Assembly: GCA_009763385.1 (NCBI GenBank)
Contig: CM019823.1
Location: 43,147,828 to 43,211,827, forward strand
Length of the DNA: 64,000 bases
Source: Coix lacryma-jobi var. lacryma-jobi
Taxonomy: Eukaryota; Streptophyta; Magnoliopsida; Poales; Poaceae
Direction: 5' to 3'
Positions 1 to 10,500 of this stretch are shown piece by piece. The first letter of the stretch is position 1. Every line of letters begins with the position of its first letter. The position numbers were made by a program, and so were the translations under genes. Below the pieces are notes generated by a model that saw only the letters and a program-made list of their open reading frames with translations, was not told the DNA's origin and searched no databases.

Positions 1-1255
1 ACTTAAAGAATTTTTATGGGAATTTGGCTTTACTCCCTGCCTGTTGGCTAAGTATCTGATCCGTACCTAGTCAACAGTGAGGAGAGGTTGTCCGAGCGTA
101 AGGTGCCGTCATGTTGTAGTCCGGGACTCAACAGTTGACACCGACCGGGACAGGGTTGAAAAACCGACAGAACCTGTACTCTTGCGTTAGAGTCCCGAGG
201 TGCTTGTCGCTGGCAGAAAAATTTAGGGACCATCCGTATGGGGGCCTGCTGGCCAAGACTTGCAACTATTCACATACTTCGGAAAGCTCTGGCTCCGAGG
301 AATCCTTAATTGGGACCGACAACCGCGCACTGGGAGTGGCGAGATGGCGGAAGTAGCTTGTACCCACGTAGTCGTCGTACCTGGATATGAGTGTGTACTG
401 TACTTCCGGGTGGCGTAGGACCGGTCCAATCTTGGAGGAATCGTGGTAGACGAGTTGGCATATGCAAGCTTGGGTGCTACATATGCAGTGTGGATAGAGA
501 TCCTCAGCTGAGTATTATTTACCCGGATTAACGTTGCTCCTCGGTTATGGAGACTTGGTCACTGACTGTCAACGGAGAGTGGTTCTCAACTAGGTATGTT
601 TGGAAGGTAAAATGAATCATGAACAATGAAGAATTGAGAAATACTTGAATCTTTCCAAAAATAGAACAAGGTTTACAAAATGCTTTTCCGCAAAATACTT
701 GATCTTGCTTAAGCCTACCTTGACTACCCTAAGCCTCTCATCCCTGAGTCTTCTCCCTTTCCTTTAGTCGGGTAAGTCTTGTTGAGTACCCCAGTACTCA
801 GGGTTTGTTACCCATGTTGCAGGTATGACTGAGTCCCCGATGTGTCTTGCGCCCTGCTGCATGACCATCGTCCAGGAAGAGGCCGATGAGCCGAAGAATA
901 GTTGTGCACCCTCGGGCTGGGTGATTACAAGTATCTTATTTTGTTGTACTCCGCTACGATGCCTATTTTCAATTATCCGAACATGGTTTGTAATAACTGC
1001 ACCTCTCATCTTATTTGGAACCTCGGTTTGTAAAACTAATGTTATTTAAGTCTTCCGCTCTGTATTCCGATGTTATTTGTAAAAGTATCCAGTGTTTTAA
1101 CCGAATTGTGAGATGATCCTGCGGACAATGGGCACTGATGCAGCCCAGTGACGAACAGTCTTAATCGCGTGGAACATAGGTTCGGCTGTCAGAGGCTGAC
1201 AGTGACCTGTGGGCCATGAAATTAGGACCGTTCCGCCACAGTTTGTAACCACCTT
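1..1255. other. Unresolved, probably old retroelement sequence
   Basis: No gene is recognisable here and all open frames are short. The base composition and phrases such as the pyrimidine-rich stretch followed by a GAGTACCCC/TACTCAGGG pair (about 785-805) remind me of Ty3/gypsy-type LTR sequence in grasses. I see no LTR ends or target duplication, and the left edge is cut by the window. The assignment is inference. Confidence 0.35.
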
Positions 1256-1753
1256 CTTGCAGCCAAGAAATCACCCCTCACCTCAAGAGTTCACTCTCTT
1301 GACTTGAGAACGAGGAAAGGGCAAACCTAAGTGGTGAGCTTGAGCCTTTGTGGCATACCTCAACAACGTGGACTTAGGCAAGCCTTTGTGGCGAGCTGAA
1401 CCACGGGATAAATCCTTGTGTCACCTTGTGCTTTGGTTTACATTCCATTCTTGAAGTGATTTCTAGGGTTAGGGTTTGATCTAGTGCTTTATACTTGTGC
1501 TTTCGATTTCTGGCATATCTGTGAACTGTCTAACCCTGCAGGAAGCTTATCCTCTGCCTGTGCAACATTTCTTCTCATACCCACGAAACTCAGTTTCACT
1601 TTTTCCCAGATCGGCAGTGCTGATTTCAGGATCGGCAGTGTTGATCTCTGGATCGGCAGTGCTGATCTGTCTACTGATTAAATTGAGTTTTGAGTTTTGA
1701 CAGGCCTATTCACCCCCCCTCTAGGCCTCCTTGGCGACATCAAGGTCCTTTCA
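1256..1753 (+). mobile_element. 3' part of an LTR, same family type as the solo LTR at 61687-63610
   Basis: The segment ends in CAAGGTCCTTTCA, preceded by GCCTATTCACCCCCCCTCTA (1704-1723). Both strings recur at the end of the solo LTR near 63570-63610. Upstream phrases (CACCTCAACAACG.GGAC, CACGGGATAAAT-like) also match that LTR at 63150-63215. The 5' end is not identifiable, and no primer-binding site or gag follows position 1753, so this is a solo or truncated LTR. Assignment to a Maximus/SIRE-like copia lineage is from memory and unproven. Confidence 0.65.
1609..1671 (+). repeat. Three 21-bp tandem repeats inside the LTR
   Basis: Three tandem units begin GATCGGCAGTG at 1609, 1630 and 1651, each followed by variants of (C/T)TGAT(T/C)TC. 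They lie about 80 bp before the LTR 3' end, in the part where the related LTR at 61687 carries its own, much larger, tandem array. Confidence 0.85.
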
Positions 1754-1841
1754 GATCTGATCTCTCTGCTCTTGTCCTCTTCCTCTGTTCTTTTCTTGCA
1801 GGTTGGTGCCTGACGCCTTGTCTTCCTCCTCTGGAGTAGAC

Positions 1842-4163
1842 ATGGCCAGGCCGCCAAAGCGCCCGTTGAGGGGAGGTGCTGGAGATGGAGGTTGGGGTCG
1901 GCCTCGGCCGTCCCCGTACGGTGCTGGTGCTGGAACCGCAACGCGAGGGTCGGAGGCGCAGCCATCTCCGCCCCTCTGCGACGGCGAGGACCTCACCCGT
2001 CACCCGGACGACGACCTGGAGGTTGAGGACGATGACGACCTGCATGATGATGCAGCCGTCCTGTTCGGCATCGACTACGGTGACGGCCCGGTTGGCTCCT
2101 AGACCCAGCCTATCCCTCTCGATGTCGACGACAACGTCGGCGATGGTGGAGTGGCCTCTACTGACACTCCTTCCAGTGCCACTGGTAAGAAAACCTCAGC
2201 TGTTTGGGCCTATTTCACTGAGATTAAGGATGAGAATGAAGTTAGGATTGCTGCTATCTGTAAGCATTGTGGTAGTAGATATACTGCTAGATCAGCTGTC
2301 GGCACTGGCCATTTGCAAAGGCATATGAAAACTTGTAGGAAAAAATTGATAATGCTCGTATGGTACAGTCTAAAATTGCTATGAACCCTGATGGACTGAA
2401 AAATTGGGTGTATGATGCTGCTGTTGGTAGAACTGAGCTATGTCGATTGATTGCTAGGTTGGACATTCCCTTAGGGATAGGTCGGTCACTGACTTGGGAA
2501 GATTACATTAAACATGCACATAATCCTCTGTTTCAAAAGGTTTCTAGACAAACTACCAGTAGGGATCTGGCTAAACTGTTTGCTGAACAACGTTCTATAA
2601 TTATTAACTCTATGTTGCCTGCTGCATCTTCTATATCTTTGACATCTGATATCTGGTCTGGTAATGCTAAGGAGGATTATATTTCTGTTGTTGCTCATTT
2701 TGTTAATGCTGATTGGGAGTTGCAGAAAAGAGTAATAGGTTTTAGGCTTATTGATTGTGGTCATACTGCTGATAATATTGCTGAAAAGATAGCTGCTGTA
2801 GTTGAGGAGTTTGGTTTGATTGATAAGGTCTTTGCTCTGAGTCTGGACAATGCTTTAGCTAATTCTAAGGCCTATGAAATTTTGCAAGCTATGTTCTTTG
2901 GTTACTTGGGTTCTTATTCAGCACCTACACGTGATGATCCTAATAAGGTTAAGTATCTGCTTGTCCATCAATGCTGTGCATGCCATATCATTAATCTTAT
3001 TGTAAAATTTGGCTTGAAGAGATTGAAACCTTACCTTGAAGATTTTAGAACTTCAATTAACTTTCTGAACTCATCTAATACAAGAATTGCTGCATTTAAA
3101 GAATACTGTGAGTGTAAGGGTCTTAGGCCTAGGAAATTTGGCTTGGATATGGATGTTAGATGGAATTCAACTTATTTAATGCTTAAACACTTGCTGCCAT
3201 ATAAGGATGTCTTCACTGTGTTTATTACCAGTAATTATGGTTCTGAATTGTTAACCCCAAGTCATTGGTATGTTGCTGAACAAATAATGATCTTTCTAGA
3301 AATCTTCTATGATTCTACTGTTGTTCTTTCTGGAGTGTATTATCCTACTGTCCCACTGATGTTGCATCATATTCTTGATATTGCTGAACATTTACATAAA
3401 GCTGAAAGAGACCAAAACTTTAGACACATTGCTAATCCTATGAAGCTTAAATTCCTTAAATATTGGGAGAACATTCCACTACTTTATTCATATGCATTCA
3501 TCCTTGATCCTAGGGCTAAGATGAAAGGTTCTTTAATGTGCTGGAATTGCTTGCTGAATATACTGGAGCCACATATAATACATACTATAGTGATGTCAAA
3601 GATCAACTTTACAGACTGTTTTACAAATATGAGATTAAGTTTGGTGCAACTAGGTCTCAAAGGGTTCCACAACCATCATCTGGTAAGACAAAGCAGGCTT
3701 GGGGAAGGATCTATGGGAACCGTGGTGCTACTGTTTTGGCCCTGGTCCATCCCCTGCTTGTCCCCTTCCTCCTCTGTACCTCCATCTCCTTCTGTAAGTG
3801 AGCTCTCAGCTTACTTGGATAGTGACACTGTCACTTGTTATGAGGATGGGTTCAACATACTCAACTGTGGCATGAACACAGGCTCACATATCCTGTCCTT
3901 TCTATTATGGCTAGAGATATTATGTCTGTTCCTGCATCTACTGTCTCCTCCGAGTCTTGTTTCAGCTGCACAGCTAGGATTCTAGAGGAGCGGCGGCGAC
4001 GCTTGAAGCCGAAGACGTGGAGATGCTGACCTGCATCAAGGACTGGGAACTAGGAGCAACAAGGGAGCAACACAAACCTGAAGACCCAGAGATTGAGGAG
4101 GCATTCCAGGAGCAGTTCCTTGATGAAGGACACAGCGGCAGCAGCGGGACTGCAGGTGGCTAG
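1842..4163 (+). pseudogene. hAT (Ac-type) transposase with BED zinc finger, broken
   Basis: This is a remnant of a cut-and-paste transposase. The ATG at 1842 opens a proline/acidic N-terminus. An in-frame TAG at 2100-2102 interrupts it before a BED finger (about 2170-2340: W.YF, then C-x2-C in ICKHC and H-x4-C in LQRHMKTC). The core (2360 on) shows hAT hallmarks such as ISLTSDIWSG and ALSLDNALAN, and the C-terminal dimerisation segment is visible near 3930-4010 (PASTVSSESCFS). Further frameshifts lie near 2343 (A run), 3527 (T run), about 3865 and about 4008, each consistent with loss of one base. Family identification is firm and inactivity is clear. Confidence 0.88.
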
Positions 4164-4519
4164 TGACATGTATGTTGACAAGAGTGTGAGATACTTTTGG
4201 TTTTGGTGAGTGAGTGTTAGCATATGACTGAGAAGTGAAAGTGAGACTGTTCTGTACTTCTGTTAACACTCTAGATTGCCAATTTGATTGGCTGTTGTAA
4301 ACTTGTAATAAGACACTAAAACTATGTGACTTGAGTTGGCTGCACTCTTTTTTCCTTTCTAGGGTTTCTCACAAGGGTGAGTTTTACCTAGAAAGGTTTT
4401 TAATGAGGCAACATTGCACAAAAACAGCTCATTTTGATTATCATCATATTATCTATCTTATGTGTGATTGTGTGATCTGTGTGACTAATTATTTAGAAAT
4501 TCTGTTGAAAATTGAGGGG
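4164..4519 (+). other. 3' untranslated part of the hAT element
   Basis: This is AT-rich sequence between the transposase stop at 4161-4163 and the GC-rich subterminal repeats. Nothing else is recognisable. It is presumably transposon 3' UTR. Confidence 0.5.
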
Positions 4520-4751
4520 TTTTTTTGTGGCCGGGCCATGGGCCGGCACGGCCCGGTGAAATTAGTCGTGCCCACCGGACGGCCCGGCACGGCAAAACGG
4601 CCCATGGGCCGTGCCTTGGGCCGAAGGCCAGGCACAAGCACGACACAGGCACGGCCCGTCAGGCACGACGGCCCGTAGTGGCACGACGCCGTGCCGGGCT
4701 GGCACGGCCCGACGGGCCGACGGGCCGGCCGGCACGGCCCGATGGCCATAT
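4520..4751. repeat. hAT subterminal repeat block (GGCACGGCCCG motifs)
   Basis: A very GC-rich block has GGCACGGCCCG, GGCCCGGCACGGC and CGGGCCGG motifs in both orientations, many palindromic. Arrays of this kind near element ends are binding sites for hAT transposases. The block sharply changes base composition relative to the AT-rich flanks and marks the 3' end of the element. Confidence 0.65.
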
Positions 4752-4794
4752 ATAAGCATTGGTTCGTTTGGTTGCGTGGGCACCTAAGTTGTTT

Positions 4795-5027
4795 GGTCCT
4801 TGTTTAGATGTTGTAAAGGCACTTTTGTTTGTATTTGATAAATATTATCCAATTATGTGCTATCTAAGCTTAAAAGATTTGTCTCGTGATTTATAACTAA
4901 TCTGTGCAATTAGTTATTTATTTTACCAATATTTAGTGGTCCATACATACGTCCAAACAGTCATGTGATGGTGATGTGATGGAGAGAGTGAAAAAAATTG
5001 GAAGTTGGAAGCAATCTAAACAAGGCC
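4795..5027. mobile_element. Tourist-like MITE (GGCCTTGTTTAG family)
   Basis: It starts GGTCCTTGTTTAGATG and ends with the inverse TCTAAACAAGGCC. The interior has the family phrases seen elsewhere in the window (CAATTAGTTATTTATTTTAC, GTCCATACATACGTCC). No clean 3-bp duplication was resolved. Confidence 0.75.
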
Positions 5028-5031
5028 AGTG

Positions 5032-5265
5032 GGCCTATTTAGTTCACCAAAAATTTCCCAAATTTTTTTCAGATTCCTCATCACATCAATCTTTAGACAC
5101 ATGTATGGAACATAAATGTAGGTAAAAATAACTAATTATACTTTTAGTATGTACATATGAGACGAATCTTTTGAATCTAGTTAATCTATATTTGGACAAA
5201 ATTTATCAAATAACAACGAAGTGCTACAAAACTTTTTGCAAAAAATTTGGGAACTAAACACAGCG
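5032..5265. mobile_element. Tourist-like MITE, second copy
   Basis: It starts GGCCTATTTAGTTC and ends GGGAACTAAACACAGC. The interior phrases CACATCAATCTTTAGACACATG and GAGACGAATCTTTTGAATC are family hallmarks. It lies immediately right of the previous copy, so the two form a MITE cluster. Confidence 0.8.
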
Positions 5266-5300
5266 TGGCTGCTAACTTTCCTCTACAGTCCTTTGTGTCA

Positions 5301-5531
5301 GGGCATGTTTAGATTTCAAAAAATTACAAATATTTTCCATCCTAGCGAATATTAGACGCATGCATGAAATATTAAATATAGGTAAACAAATAACTAATTG
5401 CATACTTTGTCTATAAATATTGAGACAAATCTTTTGAACCTAGTTAGTCTATATTTAGAGAAAGTTTATCAAATAACAACGAAAGTGCTATAGAAACTTT
5501 ACACCAAAATTTCTACCAACTAAACATGCCC
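5301..5531. mobile_element. Tourist-like MITE with TCA target duplication
   Basis: The termini are GGGCATGTTTAG and CTAAACATGCCC, perfect inverted repeats. TCA flanks both sides (5298-5300 and 5532-5534). The interior carries the same GACAAATCTTTTGAACC and CAAATAACAACGAAAG phrases as its neighbours. It is the third MITE of a row of three. Confidence 0.88.
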
Positions 5532-5534
5532 TCA

Positions 5535-5942
5535 ATCCCCGTGTTGTACGCCTGTGTATGCTCTGAGCCTCTCTGGCTGGTAGGAGCAGGAGTACGTGCG
5601 GCCGTGTGTGGCCTGGCTCGATGGTCTGGCCGCATGCATGCATCCATTTTTTTGCCGAAGAAGTTGTGAAGGGCGTGAAAACTTCGGGCACGAGGTACAT
5701 GGAGGGGGAGGGAAAAGTTAAAGTACCATACGCGCACACAGCAGGAGAGAAGAGGACAAAAATGCACATGATAACAGTAACTCTGTTTTCGTACATCTAT
5801 AGCTATATATATTAGTATAAAAAGTATATATTAGTATAGATGGGTGCAGTCAAAAGTATCTTTTGATATAGAGATAGAGATACTATTTCTTTTTCAGGAC
5901 TGACGTTACTATCCTATCATCTAAAATTTTGGAATCACGTTA
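5535..5942. other. Intergenic, no gene recognised
   Basis: This stretch has short open frames only. A TATA-rich run lies at 5790-5840 with AGTATAAAAAGTATATATTA-type repeats. Nothing is identifiable as coding or as an element with clear ends. Confidence 0.4.
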
Positions 5943-6060
5943 GGCTTTGTTTGGATGCGCATGTATCTACCTCAAACCACATGGATTGAAGTGTAAGTTA
6001 GTTCAAATACACTCCAATACATGTGGATTTAGCTAAATACATGTGCATCCAAACAAGCCC
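5943..6060. mobile_element. Short inverted-repeat MITE with TTA duplication
   Basis: This 118-bp element has termini GGCTTTGTTTGGATGC and GCATCCAAACAAGCCC, with the inverted repeat extending about 23 bp. TTA lies at 5940-5942 and at 6061-6063. A 3-bp TTA duplication fits the PIF/Harbinger (Tourist) class. Confidence 0.88.
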
Positions 6061-6092
6061 TTACGCCCAGCCGCCAGCCTGTTAAAAAATAC

Positions 6093-6240
6093 ACTCTCCG
6101 TCCATAAAAGAATACAATTCTCGTATCTGAGGAGTCAAACATCGTAAACTTTGACTAAAATTATATGAAAACATATTAACACTTATAAGACAAAATAAGC
6201 ATTATTAGTTCAGATATAAATATTAATATTATTTACTATA
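6093..6240. mobile_element. Stowaway-type MITE, left half only
   Basis: It begins CACTCTCCGTCCATAAAAGA, the degenerate Stowaway terminus, and continues with the usual TTTGACTAAAATTATATGAA segment. The right-hand GGAGGGAG terminus is absent, so it is truncated. Confidence 0.6.
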
Positions 6241-6739
6241 AACTTGGTTAAAGTTGAAATAGTTTGACTGATACATATTTACCGAACGGTATTTGTCACC
6301 GATGCACCCCTTCACCCACAATACAGAGCCACGGCCCTCTGTAATTCTGTATTGGGGGGAATTGGTCTCTGCCTGAAAAGGGGAGGCGCCTTTTCTCTTC
6401 TTCTTCGCGGTTGGCGGCAATCTTCCTCTTGTCCGAGCCAAGCGGGTGAGCAGCGGCACGAGCCTGCACGAGTCAGGCGAGCGGGCGGGCAACCATCCCA
6501 CTGATGGCGTGCCTGATCCTATTGCCAGCGCTGCCGAAGTGTCCGATTTTCAATTTCACACAATGCACATCCAAACCAAACATGATGATTTGATATTTGT
6601 CATGTCACTCGATTCCAAGTAGTAGGTTCTTCTATATCCAAACATGTAATTTGGTATTATAACCCATTTCCAAAACTAGACTAATTTGATATTGGTACCC
6701 AATTTAATTCTAATCATTTAATATCTAGTACGTCCAAAC
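6241..6739. other. Intergenic, no gene recognised
   Basis: A GC-richer patch lies at 6360-6520 and AT-rich sequence beyond. The 90-codon minus-strand frame here (6229-6501) has no family features and is not supported as a gene. Confidence 0.35.
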
Positions 6740-7443
6740 CAGGGGCGGAGCTAGGATTTGATCATAGGGGGGCGTGTAAACCGACAACAATCATATGTGT
6801 CAAAATATAACATGTCAAAGGTATATATAATATAACACATAAACAAGCGTTTGTGTTGCAATACATTAGAAAATAGGTAAAAATAAAGAGAAATTAATTA
6901 ATCTCAGACCTTTAACCTTCACCGATTCAATATAATTCTTTGCCTAGAAAAAGAATCACGGTAATAATAAAAATTTAATCGGAGCAAAGTTATAATTAGC
7001 ACTGGATACTAAACAACAAATGGTAAGCAATTAATCACTTGTTATTTAGCCTCGGACAAAACGGTCACTAAAACGTGTAAACTAGTCATTTAAATAATCA
7101 CATTACTGTATAGCGTTTAAATATTGAGTATATAACCTAATGACTATTTATAAGAACAATGATGAGAACGTTGGAGATAAGAAAGATAATAGAAAAACTA
7201 ATGCTAAATACTATAGATCTCATAGCAGACCAATTCAAAAAGGATAAATAAAAAACAATCATTTCTAATTAACTAGCTAATTAGAGTGTTGGTCATGAGA
7301 ATATTCTGCTGTTTTATATACTAAGAAAAATAAAAAATATGAAAAATATTAGAAAGACCTATTTTTTTATCTATATAAGATATATATTTTAGAGATTACG
7401 GGAAGGTGGGGGTGTGCCTGGCCCCCCCTTTGCGATCTGCCTG
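6740..7443. mobile_element. Probable non-autonomous hAT element
   Basis: It begins CAGGGGCGGAGCTAGGATTT, the Tip100-like hAT terminus seen repeatedly in this window, and ends near GCGATCTGCCTG, a diverged inverse of it. The interior is AT-rich and non-coding. No 8-bp duplication could be confirmed, so the right end is approximate. Confidence 0.5.
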
Positions 7444-7521
7444 TGGATGCCGTCGGTCCGGGTCCGCCTGACGTCTGTTCGGGACTGCACCCCCACGCTG
7501 AGGTGCCGGCGTTATGGCTTG

Positions 7522-7540
7522 TTTTTTTTTTTTTTTTTTT
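7522..7540 (-). repeat. LINE poly(A) tail (T tract on plus strand)
   Basis: Nineteen uninterrupted T residues on the plus strand begin 18 bp beyond the ORF2 stop. They mark the 3' end of the minus-strand LINE. Confidence 0.9.
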
Positions 7541-7558
7541 GACAAGAAACGTTATTGA

Positions 7559-10500
7559 TTAGCAGCAAACCGCTGCAATTGGAGTTACAAGGTCTATAAT
7601 TTCCCAATTAAGGGAAGATATGAGGGGACAACTAGAGTGATGGGATAAATTATTACAAGACTGCTCAAGTAAGTGAGGTAAGGCTGTGGACTCAGCAAAA
7701 GCCTGTGAGGCTAGGGAGTGAGCTGTGGAGTTCAGATTTCTGCTAATTTTGCGAACCACGGAGTTTGTTTGCAGCATGATGTTTGCAATTATTTGAGTGA
7801 AAGGCTTGATCTGCCATTCTGAGGGTCCGATTGATCGTCCTTGTTGAGAAAATTGACTAGATGCTGGTTGTCTGATAGAAAGGAGACCTGTGTAATGTTT
7901 AACTGGGCAACCACTGTTGCTGCAGTTGCCAATGCTGCTGCTTCCGCCATTAGGACCGAAGAAGAGTCGTCCATGGTCGCCCTGATGCGGATGAACTCAG
8001 GCGGGTTGACCTGCATATTGACAATGAAGACTCCAATACCTGCTGATCGGACAGTAGACTGGACGTTGTCAGGAATAATTGAAGCGTCAGAGTAGCATCT
8101 GGATCCCTGCAGCTGAGTCGGCAGCAAAACAGAATAGTCATTAGTGGTTATTCCTATGCATGGAGCATTGTTTGTTGTTGTTGTGTTTGCTGCCTCTTCC
8201 ATTGTGAGCAGGTTGTGGTGTGCCGACACAGCATGATGGACCTGGAAAGCGTTCCAGCGTTGTCCCTGAAAATGAAGATCATTTCGGGCTTTCCAAATAT
8301 ACCAAAGATAAAGCATGATTTTAAGGATGGTTTCGTCATCTGTAGAGTCTGTTATGATCGAAGCTATTATTTGTTGGATACCATCATTTACCTGGTTAAT
8401 ATTACCTATTATGAAAGGAGAACTGTCAGAAGACCAGACCGCATTTGGAAGGTTACAGGTGAAGAACAGGTGTGAGTCGGTTTCTTGCATTCCACAAGCA
8501 GAGCAATGGTCTGTGATGTGCTGTGAGTATGTTGCCAGTCTTTGGGAGGTAGGGATGGCGTGTCGTAATAGTCTCCAGGCGAAAGTTTGAAGCAACGGTG
8601 GCAGAGTCTTGATCTTCCATATTCGATGGAGAAGGTGTTTAGCTTGCGTGGTAATACTTCGAGAACCTGTCAAAGGTAAGTGTACCACATTTTGAGTTGA
8701 TAGCTGTTTATAAATTGCTTTGGTAGTACAAATACCATTTTTGGCCGATGTCCATCGAAGTATATCCTGGCAATTGCTGTGGACTGGTCTGATAGCTGAG
8801 ATTGACTGTGCTGCATGGGAATCAAAAGTGTTGGAAATGAGCTGGGTATTCCAATTTCTTGTGTTTGGAATCCATAGATCTGATACAGTTGCTGGTATTG
8901 GTTGAGTGGTGACTGGTAGGATAAGATGGTCGTGGATCTGTTGCCAGTCCGGACACCAAGGAGCTGACCAAATTGAAGTATTGCCCGCATGTATCTGATA
9001 AGTGGTGCTGGAGGCCAGATCGCTTTTTATCTGCAGAATGGAAGACCAGAGAATGGATCTTGGTCCTCTGTTGTTAGTCGTCCAAAAAGAATCATGAGGA
9101 AAATATTTTGCCTTTAGGATTGCTGTAAGAAAGGGGTTCTTATTTGTAACAATATTATAGGCTGTGTGGATGAGGAAACTCCGGTTTACCGTGTAAAGGT
9201 TTCTAATGCCTAGTCCACCATTGTCCTTACCTTGGCAAATGTCTTCCCAAGAGCGGAAGGCAATTGGAGAGGTTGGATTGTCATCCTGGATACCTGTCCA
9301 CCAAAACCTTCGAATGATAGAAGTGATTTTGTCTACAAAGGATTTAGAGAAGAGAACAGTAGACATGTAGTAAACTGGTATAGAGGAAAGCACAGATTGG
9401 ATATAAGAGAGGCGTCCTGCATGGTTCAATTTGTTAGCTCTCACAGTAGTAAGCTTCGATCTGAATTTATTGATAATGAACTCATATGCTTTATTCCTAT
9501 CAGTATGATTGAAGATAATAGGATGACCAAGATGCATAGTGTTTGATTGTAAATCAGGAACTGGGAAAATATTCTTAATAATGTGTTTAGTTTGCATATC
9601 CACATTTCTACTGAATAGAATGGCAGATTTTTGCATGTTAGGGGTCTGACCTGATCTGCTACAGAATTGATGTAGAATGTTCTTGATTACTGACGCTTCC
9701 TGATGAGTGGCCTTACCACAGAGGATGAGATCATCTGCAAAAAGAAGAGAGTGAATTTTTGGGCAATTTGGCCCAAGGGTGATTCCCTGCAGGTTAGTGT
9801 TATTGAGTTCATGTTGCAAGGAAATGGACAGTTCATTAATCCCTAGAACAAACAGTACCTCTCTGAGAAGGAAAGTATTCAGTCGGTTGACCATTGACAA
9901 GAACAGAGAAAGTAGTGGAGGAGATGCAGATTTGAACCAGCTGGATGAAATGCTCCGGGAAGTGCACACGCCTAAGAGCCTGGGCAATGAAGCTCCACTC
10001 CATTCTATCAAAAGCTTTAGCTAGATCGACCTTTAAAAGAAAAGCTTGTTGATTCCAGTTTTTAAGAGTAAAAGAGTGAATAATTTCCTGAGTAATAATG
10101 ATATTAGAAGAAATGTGCCTGTCTTTGATGAAAGCTGCTTGCGAATGGTCAACTAAATTGGGTAGATGAGGCTTAATTCTTTCAGCTATTGTTTTGGAGA
10201 TGATTTTATAAATAACGTTGCAGAGGCTGATGGGTCTGAAATCCCTTGGGTTGATTGGCTGTGCACATTTTGGAATGAGGACTATGAGAGTTTGGTTAAT
10301 CGCTGGGTCCATAAAAGCATTGGTGTAAAAATTAGATACGAGAGTGTGAACATCATTGGCTAACCAGGGCCAGGCGTGCTTGTAGAAGGCAGCATTAATC
10401 CCGTCTGGGCCTGGAGAGGCATTGCTGCGTATACCTTTGACAATGTTGTGTAGTTCCTAGAGAGAAGGTGCTTGACAGCATAGTTGGACATGGAAATGAT

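Larger units (their letters stand above)
1754..4755 (+). mobile_element. Degenerate Ac-like hAT transposon, 5' end missing
   Basis: The segment contains a BED-finger hAT transposase pseudogene and, after it, a block of GGCCCGGCACGGC-type subterminal repeats (4520-4751) typical of one plant hAT lineage. The 5' subterminal repeats and terminus are not visible, because the LTR at 1753 abuts the transposase leader directly. Either the LTR inserted into the hAT 5' end or a deletion joined them. No 8-bp target duplication could be found. Confidence 0.7.

Noticed and set aside
1876..2328. 150-codon plus frame overlapping the hAT N-terminus
   Set aside because: Out of frame with the BED finger and transposase. 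Shadow.
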